The notes: a model not told the origin generated them from the sequence alone. Positions 38,437-48,977 are shown, counted from the first letter of the stretch. The stretch is 64,000 nucleotides of DNA from Phycisphaerales bacterium (GCA_022447205.1 JAKVBQ010000010.1:17656-81655); one strand, 5' to 3'. Program-made: numbers and translations.

Positions 38437-40398
38437 TCAGGTGAGCGCGGCAAGCGCCCTGGTCGTGTCCTCGATCAACGGTCGTGGGGAGATCGCCCCA
38501 CCCACCGCCTGTTTCATCCAGGCCGCGGGTGTCAGGCATCCGATCGAACAAATGCGCTTCGTCTCCTCGGCCACGTCACGAGTCCTGACATGGGCCCGGA
38601 CCTGATGGCTGATCATCTGCCCGATCGCGTAATCCGGAAGGTAGAGCGGATGCGCGACCATGTGCTGGTAGGCCCCGAGGATGTGGTAGGGGTCCGGGCC
38701 GAAGTCCACTTCGAAGAATTCCGACCAGACCTCGCCGCTGATTCGAAGCACGGTGTCCCTGAGGGCGGCCGCATCGGCATCCGGATGTTCGTACAGCCAT
38801 CGCCAGGTGCGCAGCTCCATCAGTGACGGACCCGCGATCTGGCACGCCATGAGCATGGTGCTTGCGGTGTTCTCATGGAACGACCGTTCGGCTTCCGCTT
38901 CGTCCTCGATCCCGAGGACCCTTTTCGCGAGTGACTGGTAGAGGAACGCGAACGCCTCGGTGCATGCGGTGTTCGGCACGCCTTCGAGGATCGTCCTCGG
39001 AGCGAAGTAGCACGAGCACAGCTGCTCGAGGTTGTGTCCGAGTTCATGCATCGCCGTGTCGAAACCGTCCCAACCGAGCTGGTCCTTCAGACGACTGGTG
39101 CGCAGCCAGGCGTCGTACTGACGAAGCATGGGGCGCATGGCGTGCCCCGCGCCCTTGGCGATCTCGACGCGGACCCTCGTCCCGAGGAACTCGGCCAGTT
39201 CCTCGTCGAAGCCGAGGCCTCTCAGGACCTCCGGAAGCTTCTCCTCGAACGCCTTCTCGTCCTTGAACCTGGCCTTGACCGCGGCATCGAGCTCCGAGTT
39301 GTCACGTGATTCGAAGAGATCGTCGAAGTAGATGTCGTGGGCCTCGAGATCCCGGCCGAGTCGATCCCGCATCATGCCGGCAAGGTCGCGCCTGACATCG
39401 GCGGAGAGCAGCTCGACGAGTACGCGTTCCACGTCCGATTCCGGGATCTCCCTCTGGAGTTCGCACTTCCGTGCGATCGCGGTGGGGTGTTCCGGGTGGT
39501 GCTGATCGAGCTCCCGGGCCACCTCGACCTGCATCATCCAGTGTTCGTAGCGTTCGAGTCCGACAAGTTCGCCGGGATCACTTCCACCCACGGTGTTCGA
39601 GGCAGGATCCCAGTCCTCGGTTCCGGTCCGGTCCATGACGGACCTGGGAATCGTCCCGTCGATGTGGCGTGCCAGGATCCAGGCCATCGCACGCTGCTTG
39701 TCGATGCCGTTTTCATCGTTGTAGCCGCCCTTGAGTTCCTCCCGGATGAGCCAGTGAGCCACGAGCTTCCGGTCTTCTTCGAACCATCGCCTTCCCTTCG
39801 CATCGACCATGGTGTCCACCGGGACGTGGAAGTTCGAGACCCAGTGCGAGGCCTTGAAGCCGAGGGCTCGCGCCTTGTCGGAGACCTGCTTGGGAACCCT
39901 CGCGCCGAAGAAGCGTGCGATGCGTGTCCTCGCCCACTCATCGTTGCTCCAGTCCTCCCCTTCGGCGAGCATGGCATCGAGGGTTGGGCGCTCGAGGTTC
40001 AGCAGCGCGAGGTGCGCGAGTTTCTGGGTGTAGAGCTGCTCGGAGAGATCCGGTGCGGGGTCGAAGGTCGCCAGCAGTTCGTCGACGTTCGCAAGCTCGT
40101 CGCCACGAAGGTCCGCCCATCGACGCAGGTTGCGACGCATCTCGTAGAGATGCCCCCGAACCTGGACGATCGCCGTCTCGAGTCTTTGCACCAGGCGTTC
40201 GAGGTCCTCCTCCGAGGCGATGAAGTGATCGGTGCAGAAGGCCTGGAACGCCTCCGCGTCCCCATCCTGCTCCTGCCAGAGAGCGGCACATCGACCGAGC
40301 CCGGACTCGATGCGTTCCCGCTGTTCCTCCCCGTGCCTCTCGACGAGGGCGCTGGTGATCTTCTGGAGGGTCGGTTCGGTGGGTGCTGATGTGTTCAT
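38437..40398 (-). CDS. M3-like HELGH metallopeptidase
   Basis: A 653-residue, probably cytosolic zinc peptidase. MHELGHNLEQL carries HExxH, and VPNTACTEAFAFLYQSLAKRV about 30 residues later supplies the glutamate ligand in the TEAFAF context typical of M3 oligopeptidases and related gluzincins; TILEGVPN is also M3-like. The long N-terminal half is helical and not recognised in detail. No signal peptide. Start taken at ATG 40398, preceded by a TATGAT box at 6 nt and no Shine-Dalgarno; the frame is open to 40464. Substrate unknown. Convergent with the FG-GAP gene, divergent from the C25 peptidase. Confidence 0.82.
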   Translation of the reverse strand: MNTSAPTEPTLQKITSALVERHGEEQRERIESGLGRCAALWQEQDGDAEAFQAFCTDHFIASEEDLERLVQRLETAIVQVRGHLYEMRRNLRRWADLRGDELANVDELLATFDPAPDLSEQLYTQKLAHLALLNLERPTLDAMLAEGEDWSNDEWARTRIARFFGARVPKQVSDKARALGFKASHWVSNFHVPVDTMVDAKGRRWFEEDRKLVAHWLIREELKGGYNDENGIDKQRAMAWILARHIDGTIPRSVMDRTGTEDWDPASNTVGGSDPGELVGLERYEHWMMQVEVARELDQHHPEHPTAIARKCELQREIPESDVERVLVELLSADVRRDLAGMMRDRLGRDLEAHDIYFDDLFESRDNSELDAAVKARFKDEKAFEEKLPEVLRGLGFDEELAEFLGTRVRVEIAKGAGHAMRPMLRQYDAWLRTSRLKDQLGWDGFDTAMHELGHNLEQLCSCYFAPRTILEGVPNTACTEAFAFLYQSLAKRVLGIEDEAEAERSFHENTASTMLMACQIAGPSLMELRTWRWLYEHPDADAAALRDTVLRISGEVWSEFFEVDFGPDPYHILGAYQHMVAHPLYLPDYAIGQMISHQVRAHVRTRDVAEETKRICSIGCLTPAAWMKQAVGGAISPRPLIEDTTRALAALT

Positions 40399-40404
40399 GG
40401 GGTG

Positions 40405-40410
40405 ATCATA
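40405..40410 (-). promoter_or_regulatory. Candidate -10 box, leaderless start of the M3-like peptidase
   Basis: TATGAT on the minus strand ends 6 nt before ATG 40398; no Shine-Dalgarno is present. Confidence 0.4.
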
Positions 40411-40452
40411 TGGGACGCACGGCATCGGATCAGGCTGATGGGCAGCTTGGGA

Positions 40453-40481
40453 TTGACAATTCATAATCGTGGTGGATCATC
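40453..40481 (+). promoter_or_regulatory. Possible promoter of the C25 peptidase gene
   Basis: A consensus -35 TTGACA (40453-40458) is followed at 17 nt by ATCATC, a weak -10. The downstream leader holds an AGGAG Shine-Dalgarno for ATG 40521. Confidence 0.3.
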
Positions 40482-40520
40482 GGTTTGATGACCTTCAGAC
40501 GATCAGGCAGGAGAGAACAG

Positions 40521-42938
40521 ATGATCGACCGGATCCGCATCGCATTCCTCACCATCGCGACCCTTTCCATCACCGTTCCGCTCATGGCGGACTGGGATAC
40601 CACGGATCCTGTCTGGCCCGATCCCCAGGAGATGGGTGACCGGTCCTACTGGGTGCCGCTGAACGACTACGGCGCCCAGAATCCCGGTGCCGAACCCATT
40701 GTCCGAGTCGTGCCTGAACTCTCCAATCTCGACCAGACCACGCTCGACATCCAGTTGCACGGCTTCTGGGTGCGTGCCTACCGGAGCCGGGATCCCGAAA
40801 TGGATCGTCGGTTCCATTCGATCGATCTCAATGCATCTCGAAGTGCCTTCACCGATGCGATCGGCCGTCCGGCGCTTCCGGTCATCAACTCGATGCTCGG
40901 GATCGCTCCCGATGGGACGGTCGATCTCTTCGCTCCCGAGGTCCTCGGTGTCACCGAGTTCACCAATGCCAGGATCGCTCCGGCCCAGCCGGACGAGATC
41001 GAGTATCCGGACGGGGCCAATCAGCCCGGGCCATTCATGTTCGACGAGAACTTCTACGGGAGCCAGGCGCCCTGGCCGCTCGAACGGGCCGTCCCCCGGG
41101 GCGGTTTCGATCCACAGCAACCGAACAACTGGCGCGGTCTCCGCGTCTGCTCCTTCAACGTGTCTCCGTTCCAGGTGGTTCCATCCGCCAATGTCCTTCA
41201 GGTGGCGACCAAGATGCGGATGACCGTCGCCCATCCGGGAAGCGTGGATCGGATCGTGGAGCTGCCCCGCCGTTCTCAGATCGTGTTCGAATCCTTCGTC
41301 TTGAACTTCCACGTCCTGGTCCAGTACGGACTGATCGGTTCGATGCCGGATGAATTCATCGGCGACTACCTCTTCGTCGGGCCCGAGGATGATCTCCTGG
41401 GTGCGCTCGATCTCATGCGCCTGAAGCAGGAGCGTGGCTACCGGATCCACACCATGAGGACGGAGGACATGCTCGATCCCCTCGATCCGCTCGCGGTCTA
41501 CATCGACTTCTACAACTGGTACCAGGGACTTGCCTCCAATTCGGAGAAGTTCATCCTGATCATCGGTGACGAGACCGTGGTGGCTCCGACCTGGACCTCC
41601 AAGAGCAAGACCATCACCGTTCCCGTCGACGATGGGAGCGAGGACGGCGAAACCGTCGAGGAGGAGATCTGGGGGATCTCCGATCAGAGGTACACCTGCA
41701 TGGATTCGGATCCCTATCCGGAACTGGGGATCGGTCGTCTTCCGATACGGAACGACTACGACCTCGAGCAGTACGTCGAGCGTGCTCGGGCGTATGCCGA
41801 GGATCCGCCCGCGGAGTCCCAGTACTACTCCCATGCCACGCTCGTCGCTCATCACGGCTCCGAGGAGGAGAACGCCTATCGTGAATGTGCCGACGACATC
41901 ATGAACGCCAGCTACGACCTGCCGCGTGCCTTCAGCTACATCGACGGTCTGCAGAGCTGGGCCGACAACGACCTGATCAACAACTCGCTCGATTCCGAAC
42001 TCGGCGGCATCACCTGGTATCGAGGGCACGGGTCCACGACCAGCTGGGCCGGCTGGAATCTCCAGAACGACCCCGATGACGAGAACGACTTCTCGCACCA
42101 CTACTACTGGCCATCGCTTTCATCGCTTCTCTCGAGCTCGAGTTCGATGGACGGTTCCCCGATCGTCATCTCGGTCTCCTGCGGGAACAGCGCGATCGAT
42201 TCCGACGAGGTGAGCTGGTCCTTCGCGGAGATCTGGATGCACCGGTCGACCGACAAGGGCGCCATCGCGCACATCGGTGCCACGCGGGTCTCCGACCGGC
42301 ACAAGAACAACCGGTATTCGAAGCGGATGTGGAAGCATCTCCTGGACCAGGATCTCTATTCGATCTCGATGGCGAATGAATGTTCCTGGGTCCAGGTGGT
42401 CGACGACTACGCGCCCGGCACCCAGGACTACGACACCGCGGTCTGGAACCAGCAGGTGTACATGCTCCTCGGGGATCCCGAGACCCGGGTCTGGCACGAG
42501 GAGCCGATCCGCCTGGAACTCGAGCTTCTCGGCGAAATCATCCCCGGCGGGATCTTCGATTCAATCGTCCGGAGCTCCGGAATCGGTGTCCAGGGCGTGG
42601 CGGTGATCGTGTCGAACGAAGCCGGCCCCATCGTTTCCGGATTCACGAACGCCCTCGGCGAGGTCTCCCTGAACATTCCCCCCGGCCTCGCGGAATCCGC
42701 AGGCGGTTACGTGGTGCGCGCCTGGAGCGACCAGGTGGACTCCATCGATGCCAGGAAGGTCGTCGGTGCCGAGATCGGCCCCGATTTCAACGGTGACGGG
42801 GTCGTCGACGGCATCGATCTCTCACTCCTGCTCGGGGCCTGGGGGACGGCGTCCCCCGAGTACGACCTTGTCGCTGACGGAGTCATCAACGGTGCGGACC
42901 TCGCGGTTCTCCTCGGCGAATGGACGATCGGTTCATGA
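40521..42938 (+). CDS. Secreted gingipain-like C25 peptidase with dockerin-like tail
   Basis: An 805-residue exported protein (signal peptide ending PLMA). The catalytic domain resembles peptidase family C25: GDYLFVGPEDDL, GYRIHTMRTEDML, FILIIGDE, ELGIGRLPI, then TWYRGHGSTTSW (catalytic His) and IVISVSCGNSAIDSDEVSWSFAE (catalytic Cys). An Ig-like segment (GVQGVAVIVSNEAG) follows, and the C-terminus has two calcium-loop repeats (DFNGDGVVDGIDLSLLLGAWG and a second, degenerate one). No type IX secretion signal is seen. Start 40521 has AGGAG 8 nt upstream. Specificity unknown. It overlaps the next lipoprotein gene by ATGA. Confidence 0.86.
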   Translation: MIDRIRIAFLTIATLSITVPLMADWDTTDPVWPDPQEMGDRSYWVPLNDYGAQNPGAEPIVRVVPELSNLDQTTLDIQLHGFWVRAYRSRDPEMDRRFHSIDLNASRSAFTDAIGRPALPVINSMLGIAPDGTVDLFAPEVLGVTEFTNARIAPAQPDEIEYPDGANQPGPFMFDENFYGSQAPWPLERAVPRGGFDPQQPNNWRGLRVCSFNVSPFQVVPSANVLQVATKMRMTVAHPGSVDRIVELPRRSQIVFESFVLNFHVLVQYGLIGSMPDEFIGDYLFVGPEDDLLGALDLMRLKQERGYRIHTMRTEDMLDPLDPLAVYIDFYNWYQGLASNSEKFILIIGDETVVAPTWTSKSKTITVPVDDGSEDGETVEEEIWGISDQRYTCMDSDPYPELGIGRLPIRNDYDLEQYVERARAYAEDPPAESQYYSHATLVAHHGSEEENAYRECADDIMNASYDLPRAFSYIDGLQSWADNDLINNSLDSELGGITWYRGHGSTTSWAGWNLQNDPDDENDFSHHYYWPSLSSLLSSSSSMDGSPIVISVSCGNSAIDSDEVSWSFAEIWMHRSTDKGAIAHIGATRVSDRHKNNRYSKRMWKHLLDQDLYSISMANECSWVQVVDDYAPGTQDYDTAVWNQQVYMLLGDPETRVWHEEPIRLELELLGEIIPGGIFDSIVRSSGIGVQGVAVIVSNEAGPIVSGFTNALGEVSLNIPPGLAESAGGYVVRAWSDQVDSIDARKVVGAEIGPDFNGDGVVDGIDLSLLLGAWGTASPEYDLVADGVINGADLAVLLGEWTIGS

Positions 42939-43318
42939 TTCACCGATGCCACGCCCATGGATTCGGGCTTCTCGCACTGGGGCTCCTCGCCTCATGCACG
43001 ACCGAGCGCATCGATCATTTCAGCGACATCGAACTCGGCATGTCCCGTGCAGAGGTGCGAGACCTCATCGGGGACCCCTCTTCGACCTACGAGCGGGAGT
43101 CGGGACCGGACGGCGGACTGCTTCGCCTCGAGCGATGGCAATATGGCGACAACCTCAGTTCACTTGCGACCGGTGCGGTCTTCTCGCAGTTTCCCACCAC
43201 CAATGTGTGGGTCGTGTACTTCGATGAATCAGGTCGGGTCGTCGAGCTCGGGACACCTGACTGGTCCCACGATGCCCCCGCCGTGCCGGCGGACATGATC
43301 CCTCCCCGGAGCCAGTGA
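42935..43318 (+). CDS. Small lipoprotein, BamE/SmpA-like
   Basis: A 127-residue lipoprotein with lipobox GLLASC. The mature part starts with FSDIELGMSRAEVRDLIGDPS, the opening pattern of SmpA/OmlA (BamE-like) domains, followed by a strand-rich region ending WVVYFDESGRVVELG. BamE helps outer-membrane protein assembly, but many proteins share this fold and the role here is unknown. ATG 42935 overlaps the C25 peptidase stop as ATGA, suggesting coupled translation; ATG 42920 is in frame. A hairpin terminator follows. Confidence 0.82.
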   Translation: MIHRCHAHGFGLLALGLLASCTTERIDHFSDIELGMSRAEVRDLIGDPSSTYERESGPDGGLLRLERWQYGDNLSSLATGAVFSQFPTTNVWVVYFDESGRVVELGTPDWSHDAPAVPADMIPPRSQ

Positions 43319-43405
43319 TGCATCATGCTCCTGATTTCCCTCGTGGATCGGCTGCGTGCGCCTGACCACGTTCCGGATTCGAACGCATCAACGAACGAAG
43401 AAATG

Positions 43406-43435
43406 GAAAGCGGCGCTCTCACGAGCGCCGCTTTC
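43406..43435. terminator. Bidirectional terminator between convergent lipoprotein gene and atpD
   Basis: A 13-bp stem GAAAGCGGCGCTC/GAGCGCCGCTTTC with a 4-nt loop. It ends in TTTC on the plus strand and in TTTCCATTTC on the minus strand, so it can serve both converging genes. Confidence 0.8.
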
Positions 43436-43459
43436 GTCATTCGGGGGTTGTCGTTCGAG

Positions 43460-45007
<1,548 letters not shown>

Positions 45008-45065
45008 TCAGATCGGGGTTTGTCCCAAGAGTCTTCAGGTTGTGGGGCTCGGGTCGCCGGGCGGC

Positions 45066-45377
45066 TCAGGCGTCCAGGTCGATCTGGCGGCCCAGGGCGA
45101 TCTGGGTGGCTGCCTCGACCCGGTCCGCGGCGTTGGTGTAGAGCGGGAGGCTCGGGGCCTGGACCTTGGGGCCGGAGGAAGCGGCCTCCTCGAATCCCTC
45201 ACCCCGGTTGATGGGGCTCGAGACCTGGCCAGCCACCAGCTGGTCGATGCGCTCCCGACCCTTGGCGGCATCGGATTCCGTCGCCACCGCCGGTGGCGTG
45301 ATGGTCCGTGCACCCGCGTAGGCCTGGCGGGCCGCAGCCGGGAAGGGAATGGATGAATTGATGCCTTGGACGCTCAT
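45066..45377 (-). CDS. Small hypothetical protein
   Basis: A 103-residue protein I do not recognise. Ala-rich N-terminal half (INSSIPFPAAARQAYAGART), a middle charged helix (DAAKGRERIDQLVAG), and a C-terminal helix PLYTNAADRVEAATQIALG ending RQIDLDA. No signal peptide or membrane segment. Size, disorder and the C-terminal amphipathic helix recall small flagellar or anti-sigma regulators, but that is speculation. ATG 45377 has AGG 5 nt upstream; a GTG two codons earlier (45383) follows a TATAGT box by 5 nt. The atpD gene lies 163 nt downstream on the same strand. Confidence 0.6.
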   Translation of the reverse strand: MSVQGINSSIPFPAAARQAYAGARTITPPAVATESDAAKGRERIDQLVAGQVSSPINRGEGFEEAASSGPKVQAPSLPLYTNAADRVEAATQIALGRQIDLDA

Positions 45378-45430
45378 CTTCACCTGAGACTATACCCCGC
45401 CCTGCGCAATCGTTCGAACGGCTTCGTGAA

Positions 45431-46483
45431 TCAGGCGAGCGTTTCCGCGAGGGGATCCGGCGGGATCGCATGCAGGAGCTCGCAGCGCTGGTTATCACGG
45501 ACCTCGAGCGTGATCTCCGCGGAACCCGCGGCTGCCGGAAGCAGTGCCGTCGTTCCGCGAGGCAGCTGGATCGAGGCACCGTTCGCCGTGAGCGACGCCG
45601 TGCCGGAGCAGCTCATGAACACGTGCGGCATCCCGTTGGTCGGGAACGTGAAGCTCGTCGAGTCGTCGCGGCCTGCAGCCGGTTCGAACCGTTCCATCCG
45701 GAAGCGATCACAGTCCACGAGCGTGGTGACTTCGAGGCCGTCGTGCGCGAGGGAGGTTGCCTCCGAACGACGCGTGATCCTCGGCCATTTCGATGCCTGG
45801 CCGCTGCCGAGTCGGACGCATTCCAGCGCCTCTTCGACATGAAGCTTGCGATTCGGGTCGTTGCGGTTCCAGTCCCACACCCGGAAGGTGGTGTCGGATG
45901 GTGTCTGGACCTCGGCTGCGACGAGTCCTTCACCGAGTGCATGGCAGAGTCCGCTTTCGAGGAAGACACAGTCGCCCGCGGTCACTTCGGTGGCGACGAG
46001 CAGTTCCCTCACGTTGCCGGAGGCGAGGGCCTCCCGAAACCGATCGTGATCGACGGCCTCCTCGATGCCCGCGTAGACCAGTGCGCCCGGATCGGCGTCG
46101 AGGATCAGCCATGCCTCGGTCTTCAGGTAGGCATCCTCGTGCGTGTCCGCGTAGGCAGCGCTCGGATGGAGCTGGACGGACAGGTTCTCACGCGCATCGA
46201 GGATCTTGATGAGCAGCGGGAAACCACCGTCCGGCCCCGGTTGCGCCCGACCCAGGATTCCCGTGGGATCCTCCTCGATCAGGGACCGGAGGGTCCTGCC
46301 ATCGAACGGCCCGCCCGACACGACGGAGCGTCCATCGGGGATCGAATCCGGAAGGTCGGCGAGTTCCCAGGATTCCCCGGTCGGCGTGTCGCCATCGATC
46401 GCCTTGCCGAAATCGCGAAGGGAGTCTCCGCCCCATGCACGAGGTTTCAGGATCGGCTTGAAGGTGAGTGGGGGGAAGTGCAT
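45431..46483 (-). CDS. manA: Mannose-6-phosphate isomerase class I
   Basis: Interconverts mannose-6-phosphate and fructose-6-phosphate for sugar-nucleotide synthesis. The 350-residue protein contains KPRAWGGDSLRDFGK, GESWELADLPD, FPLLIKILDARENLSVQLHPS with the zinc-binding QLHP motif, KTEAWLILDADPGALVYAG, and VTAGDCVFLESGLCHALGEGLVAAEVQTPSD. The C-terminal cupin (VFMSCSGTASLTANG) is intact. It lies 25 nt downstream of the FabZ-like gene on the same strand; a shared transcript is likely. Confidence 0.93.
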   Translation of the reverse strand: MHFPPLTFKPILKPRAWGGDSLRDFGKAIDGDTPTGESWELADLPDSIPDGRSVVSGGPFDGRTLRSLIEEDPTGILGRAQPGPDGGFPLLIKILDARENLSVQLHPSAAYADTHEDAYLKTEAWLILDADPGALVYAGIEEAVDHDRFREALASGNVRELLVATEVTAGDCVFLESGLCHALGEGLVAAEVQTPSDTTFRVWDWNRNDPNRKLHVEEALECVRLGSGQASKWPRITRRSEATSLAHDGLEVTTLVDCDRFRMERFEPAAGRDDSTSFTFPTNGMPHVFMSCSGTASLTANGASIQLPRGTTALLPAAAGSAEITLEVRDNQRCELLHAIPPDPLAETLA

Positions 46484-46508
46484 GTCGTGCGCTTCGAACG
46501 GGGGGACG

Positions 46509-47009
46509 TCAGAGCTTCATGCCGGTGATGGTGCCGTCGAACACCATCTTCTGATTGACGAATCCCTGCAGCTCGCTGACGAATCGCCTGTGGTTCGACT
46601 TCACTTCCTTGGTGATCATGACCAGGGTGTCTCCGGGGACGATCTGCCCGCGGAACGACCAGTCCTTGACGCGCGTGAACCCGAGGAAGGCTTCGTCCTG
46701 CCAACGAATGCGATGAAGGAAGCTCGAGAGCTGTGCGGCGGCTTCGATCTGGAGGACACCGGGATAGAGCGGGCGCCCGGGGATGTGACCCGGTACCCAG
46801 AACTCGTCCGAACGGATCTCCTTGACGCCGATGGCCGAGGTCTTCTCGTCGTTCCACCAGACCACGTAGTCGAGCTGTCGCATGTCACCCTGCTGTGGGT
46901 TGACGCGCTCGACTTCCGCGGTATCGGCCATCACCCGGTTCATGTCGATATCGGAGATATCGATCAGCAGGCGCTCATTGTGTTCCAGAAGCGTGGTCTG
47001 TTCGGTCAT
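46509..47009 (-). CDS. FabZ-like hotdog-fold dehydratase
   Basis: A 166-residue hotdog protein of the FabA/FabZ type. DEFWVPGHIPGRPLYPGVL carries the catalytic-His signature (GH-x-P-x-x-P-x-x-PG), followed by QIEAAAQLSSFL with the catalytic-position Glu. It is longer than FabZ at the N-terminus (about 30 residues). It may dehydrate 3-hydroxyacyl-ACP; I do not assign fabZ because the first part of the domain is divergent. A TATCCT box ends 7 nt before ATG 47009 and there is no Shine-Dalgarno. Confidence 0.85.
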   Translation of the reverse strand: MTEQTTLLEHNERLLIDISDIDMNRVMADTAEVERVNPQQGDMRQLDYVVWWNDEKTSAIGVKEIRSDEFWVPGHIPGRPLYPGVLQIEAAAQLSSFLHRIRWQDEAFLGFTRVKDWSFRGQIVPGDTLVMITKEVKSNHRRFVSELQGFVNQKMVFDGTITGMKL

Positions 47010-47016
47010 TCTCGAC

Positions 47017-47022
47017 AGGATA
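47017..47022 (-). promoter_or_regulatory. Candidate -10 box, leaderless start of the FabZ-like gene
   Basis: TATCCT on the minus strand ends 7 nt before ATG 47009. Confidence 0.4.
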
Positions 47023-47108
47023 CGCGAGGAACAGGTGCTTTGGGCGCTCGCATCGGATGGAGTTTCCCGCTCGCTCGCCGGTCACTCCGCGAACCCCAGG
47101 GGCAATGG

Positions 47109-47146
47109 AAAACCTCCGTGCGAACCACAAAAAGGCCGCACGGAGG
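47109..47146 (-). terminator. Terminator of the histone-H1-like gene
   Basis: On the minus strand a 10-bp stem CCTCCGTGCG/CGCACGGAGG with a 14-nt loop is followed by TTTTCC. It lies 24 nt downstream of the small gene's stop. Confidence 0.7.
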
Positions 47147-47169
47147 CAATTCTCATTGGCAGGAGCGAA

Positions 47170-47349
47170 TCAACCGCTCTTCTGGGCGTCCAGGATCGAC
47201 TTGCGCAGATCCTGAGCCACGTTCTTCACGTCCTGCATTGCTTTGCGAACCCTGGTTCCTGCGGCTTTGTTGCCACCGGCTGCCTTGAGCACGTCTGCTT
47301 CGCTTTCGGCAAGGATTCTCTTCAGATTCTCGTAGTGCTGATTGACCAT
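47170..47349 (-). CDS. Small histone-H1-like (Hc1-type) protein
   Basis: A 59-residue basic protein, too short for most ORF lists. AAGGNKAAGTRVRKAMQDV, then KNVAQDLRKSILDAQK, is the pattern of the small bacterial histone-H1-like proteins related to chlamydial Hc1 (N-K-A-A-G-T-R-x-R-K-A-x-Q). It likely binds DNA or RNA non-specifically. GAGG lies 9 nt before ATG 47349. It has its own hairpin terminator. The upstream gap to purB (47350-47540) contains an A8/T8 tract near 47477. Confidence 0.85.
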   Translation of the reverse strand: MVNQHYENLKRILAESEADVLKAAGGNKAAGTRVRKAMQDVKNVAQDLRKSILDAQKSG

Positions 47350-47540
47350 TGGAGTGCACCTCAGCGCAAATTGGGGGCGGGTTCCGTCCGCTCCCGGGGG
47401 CGTGTCTGGTGGAATTTATCGGGCAACAGGGGGCGCGTGCATGACCAATTCCCTGTTTCCTGCGTTTCCACGGGGGTTTTTTTTCTGAGGGCGAGGCCAG
47501 CGGGGGTCTCAAGTGCCTTGAAATCAGTTACTTGCGTTGC

Positions 47541-48977
47541 TCAGACGGTCAGTTCGGCTGAGGAGGGGAGTTTGCCCGCAAATCTGGCCCTGATCGGTGC
47601 AACGACGTCTTCGATGAAGGCATCCACCTGTTCCGGGGCCCTTCCAATGAACCTCGAGGCGTCTTCGAAGGACGCGAGTTCGACCCCCTCGAAGAGGGGG
47701 TCCTTCTGGAGCCGGGCCAGCAGGTCGTTCTCCACGCTGCCGGAGGCCATGCGCTCGACCACGTCTCGCGCGTGGCGCCTGACCACTTCATGGGCTTCCT
47801 GCCGGTCCGCACCTGCACGCGAGGCGGCGAGCATCAGGTCCTCGGTGGCAAGGAAGGGGAGTTCACGGTCCAGGTTGGCCTTGATCGTGCCTTCCAGCAC
47901 CACGAGTCCGCTGGTGACGTTGCCCATGATGTCCAGGGCGCCATCGAGGGCCAGGAACGATTCCGGAAGGCTCAGACGCCGGTTCGAGGAATCGTCCAGG
48001 GTTCGCTCCATCCACTGGGTCGCTGCCGTGTCGTAGGCGTTCTGCATCATCGACATCACGAAGCGGGACAGGCCGGTCGCTCGTTCGCAACGCATCGGAT
48101 TGCGCTTGTAGGCCATGGCGCTCGATCCGATCTGCTTCGATTCGATCGGTTCGCGGATCTCCCCGAGGTTGGCGAGCAGCCTGAGATCGTTGCAGGTCTT
48201 GTGGATGCCTGCGGCGACGAGCCCGAGGGTCGAGAGGACCTGTGCGTCGACCAGACGTGGGTAGGTCTGGCCACTGACCGGCCAGCAGTGTTCGGGATCC
48301 CAGTCGAGCTTTCGTGCGACCAGGCGTTCCATCGCGTCGACCTTCTCCGCATCGCCTTCGAACAGGCCCAGGAACGATGCCTGGGTCCCCGTCGCTCCAC
48401 GCATGCCGCGAAGCCGGAGACCGGCCAGGCGAGTCTCGAGGTCCTCGAGGGCGATGACGAAATCCTGCGCCCAGGTCGTGGCTCGGCGGCCGACCGTGGT
48501 GGGTTGGGCGGCCTGGTAGTGGGTGAAGCCGAGGGTTGGCAGGGCACGCGTCGATTCGGCGAAGGTGCCCAGCTGGTCGATCACCAGGGCGACCTTGGCG
48601 GTGATCACTTGCAATGCCTCACGCATGATGAGCAGATCCGCGTTGCAGACCACGTCCTGACTCGTCGCACCCAGGTGGATCACGCCGTGGGCGCTCTCCG
48701 CAGCCTCGCCATAGGTGTGCACGTGGGCCATCACGTCGTGGCGCAGTCGTTTCTCGTGGGCCGCGGCCGCATCGAAGTCGATCTTCTCGAGATTCGCCTT
48801 GAGGTCCGCGACCTGTTCGGCAGTGATGGTGAGGCCGAGCTCGTGCTGTGCCTCGGCGAGCGCCAGCCAGATCCGACGCCAGGTCTCGACCCGGCGTCTT
48901 GGAGAGAAGAGACCTGCCATCTCGGGCGAGGCGTTCCTGGTGGTCAGTGGTGAGCGATAGGTATCGTTGATGTCCAC
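47541..48977 (-). CDS. purB: Adenylosuccinate lyase
   Basis: Acts twice in purine synthesis (SAICAR to AICAR, adenylosuccinate to AMP). The 478-residue protein begins TYRSPLTTRNASPEMAGLFS, the PurB opening, and has AHVHTYGEAAESAHGVIHLGATSQDVV (catalytic His region), GFTHYQAAQPTTVGRRA, and the fumarase-superfamily signature IGSSAMAYKRNPMRCER. Complete. I use GTG 48977, which gives VDINDTYRSP; the longer frame to 49034 adds basic residues without support. Divergent from a single-pass membrane-protein gene. Confidence 0.94.
   Translation of the reverse strand: MDINDTYRSPLTTRNASPEMAGLFSPRRRVETWRRIWLALAEAQHELGLTITAEQVADLKANLEKIDFDAAAAHEKRLRHDVMAHVHTYGEAAESAHGVIHLGATSQDVVCNADLLIMREALQVITAKVALVIDQLGTFAESTRALPTLGFTHYQAAQPTTVGRRATTWAQDFVIALEDLETRLAGLRLRGMRGATGTQASFLGLFEGDAEKVDAMERLVARKLDWDPEHCWPVSGQTYPRLVDAQVLSTLGLVAAGIHKTCNDLRLLANLGEIREPIESKQIGSSAMAYKRNPMRCERATGLSRFVMSMMQNAYDTAATQWMERTLDDSSNRRLSLPESFLALDGALDIMGNVTSGLVVLEGTIKANLDRELPFLATEDLMLAASRAGADRQEAHEVVRRHARDVVERMASGSVENDLLARLQKDPLFEGVELASFEDASRFIGRAPEQVDAFIEDVVAPIRARFAGKLPSSAELTV

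Noticed and set aside
40503..42101. 532-codon minus-strand frame opposite the C25 peptidase gene
   Set aside because: Antisense shadow in high-GC DNA; no domain and no start signal.
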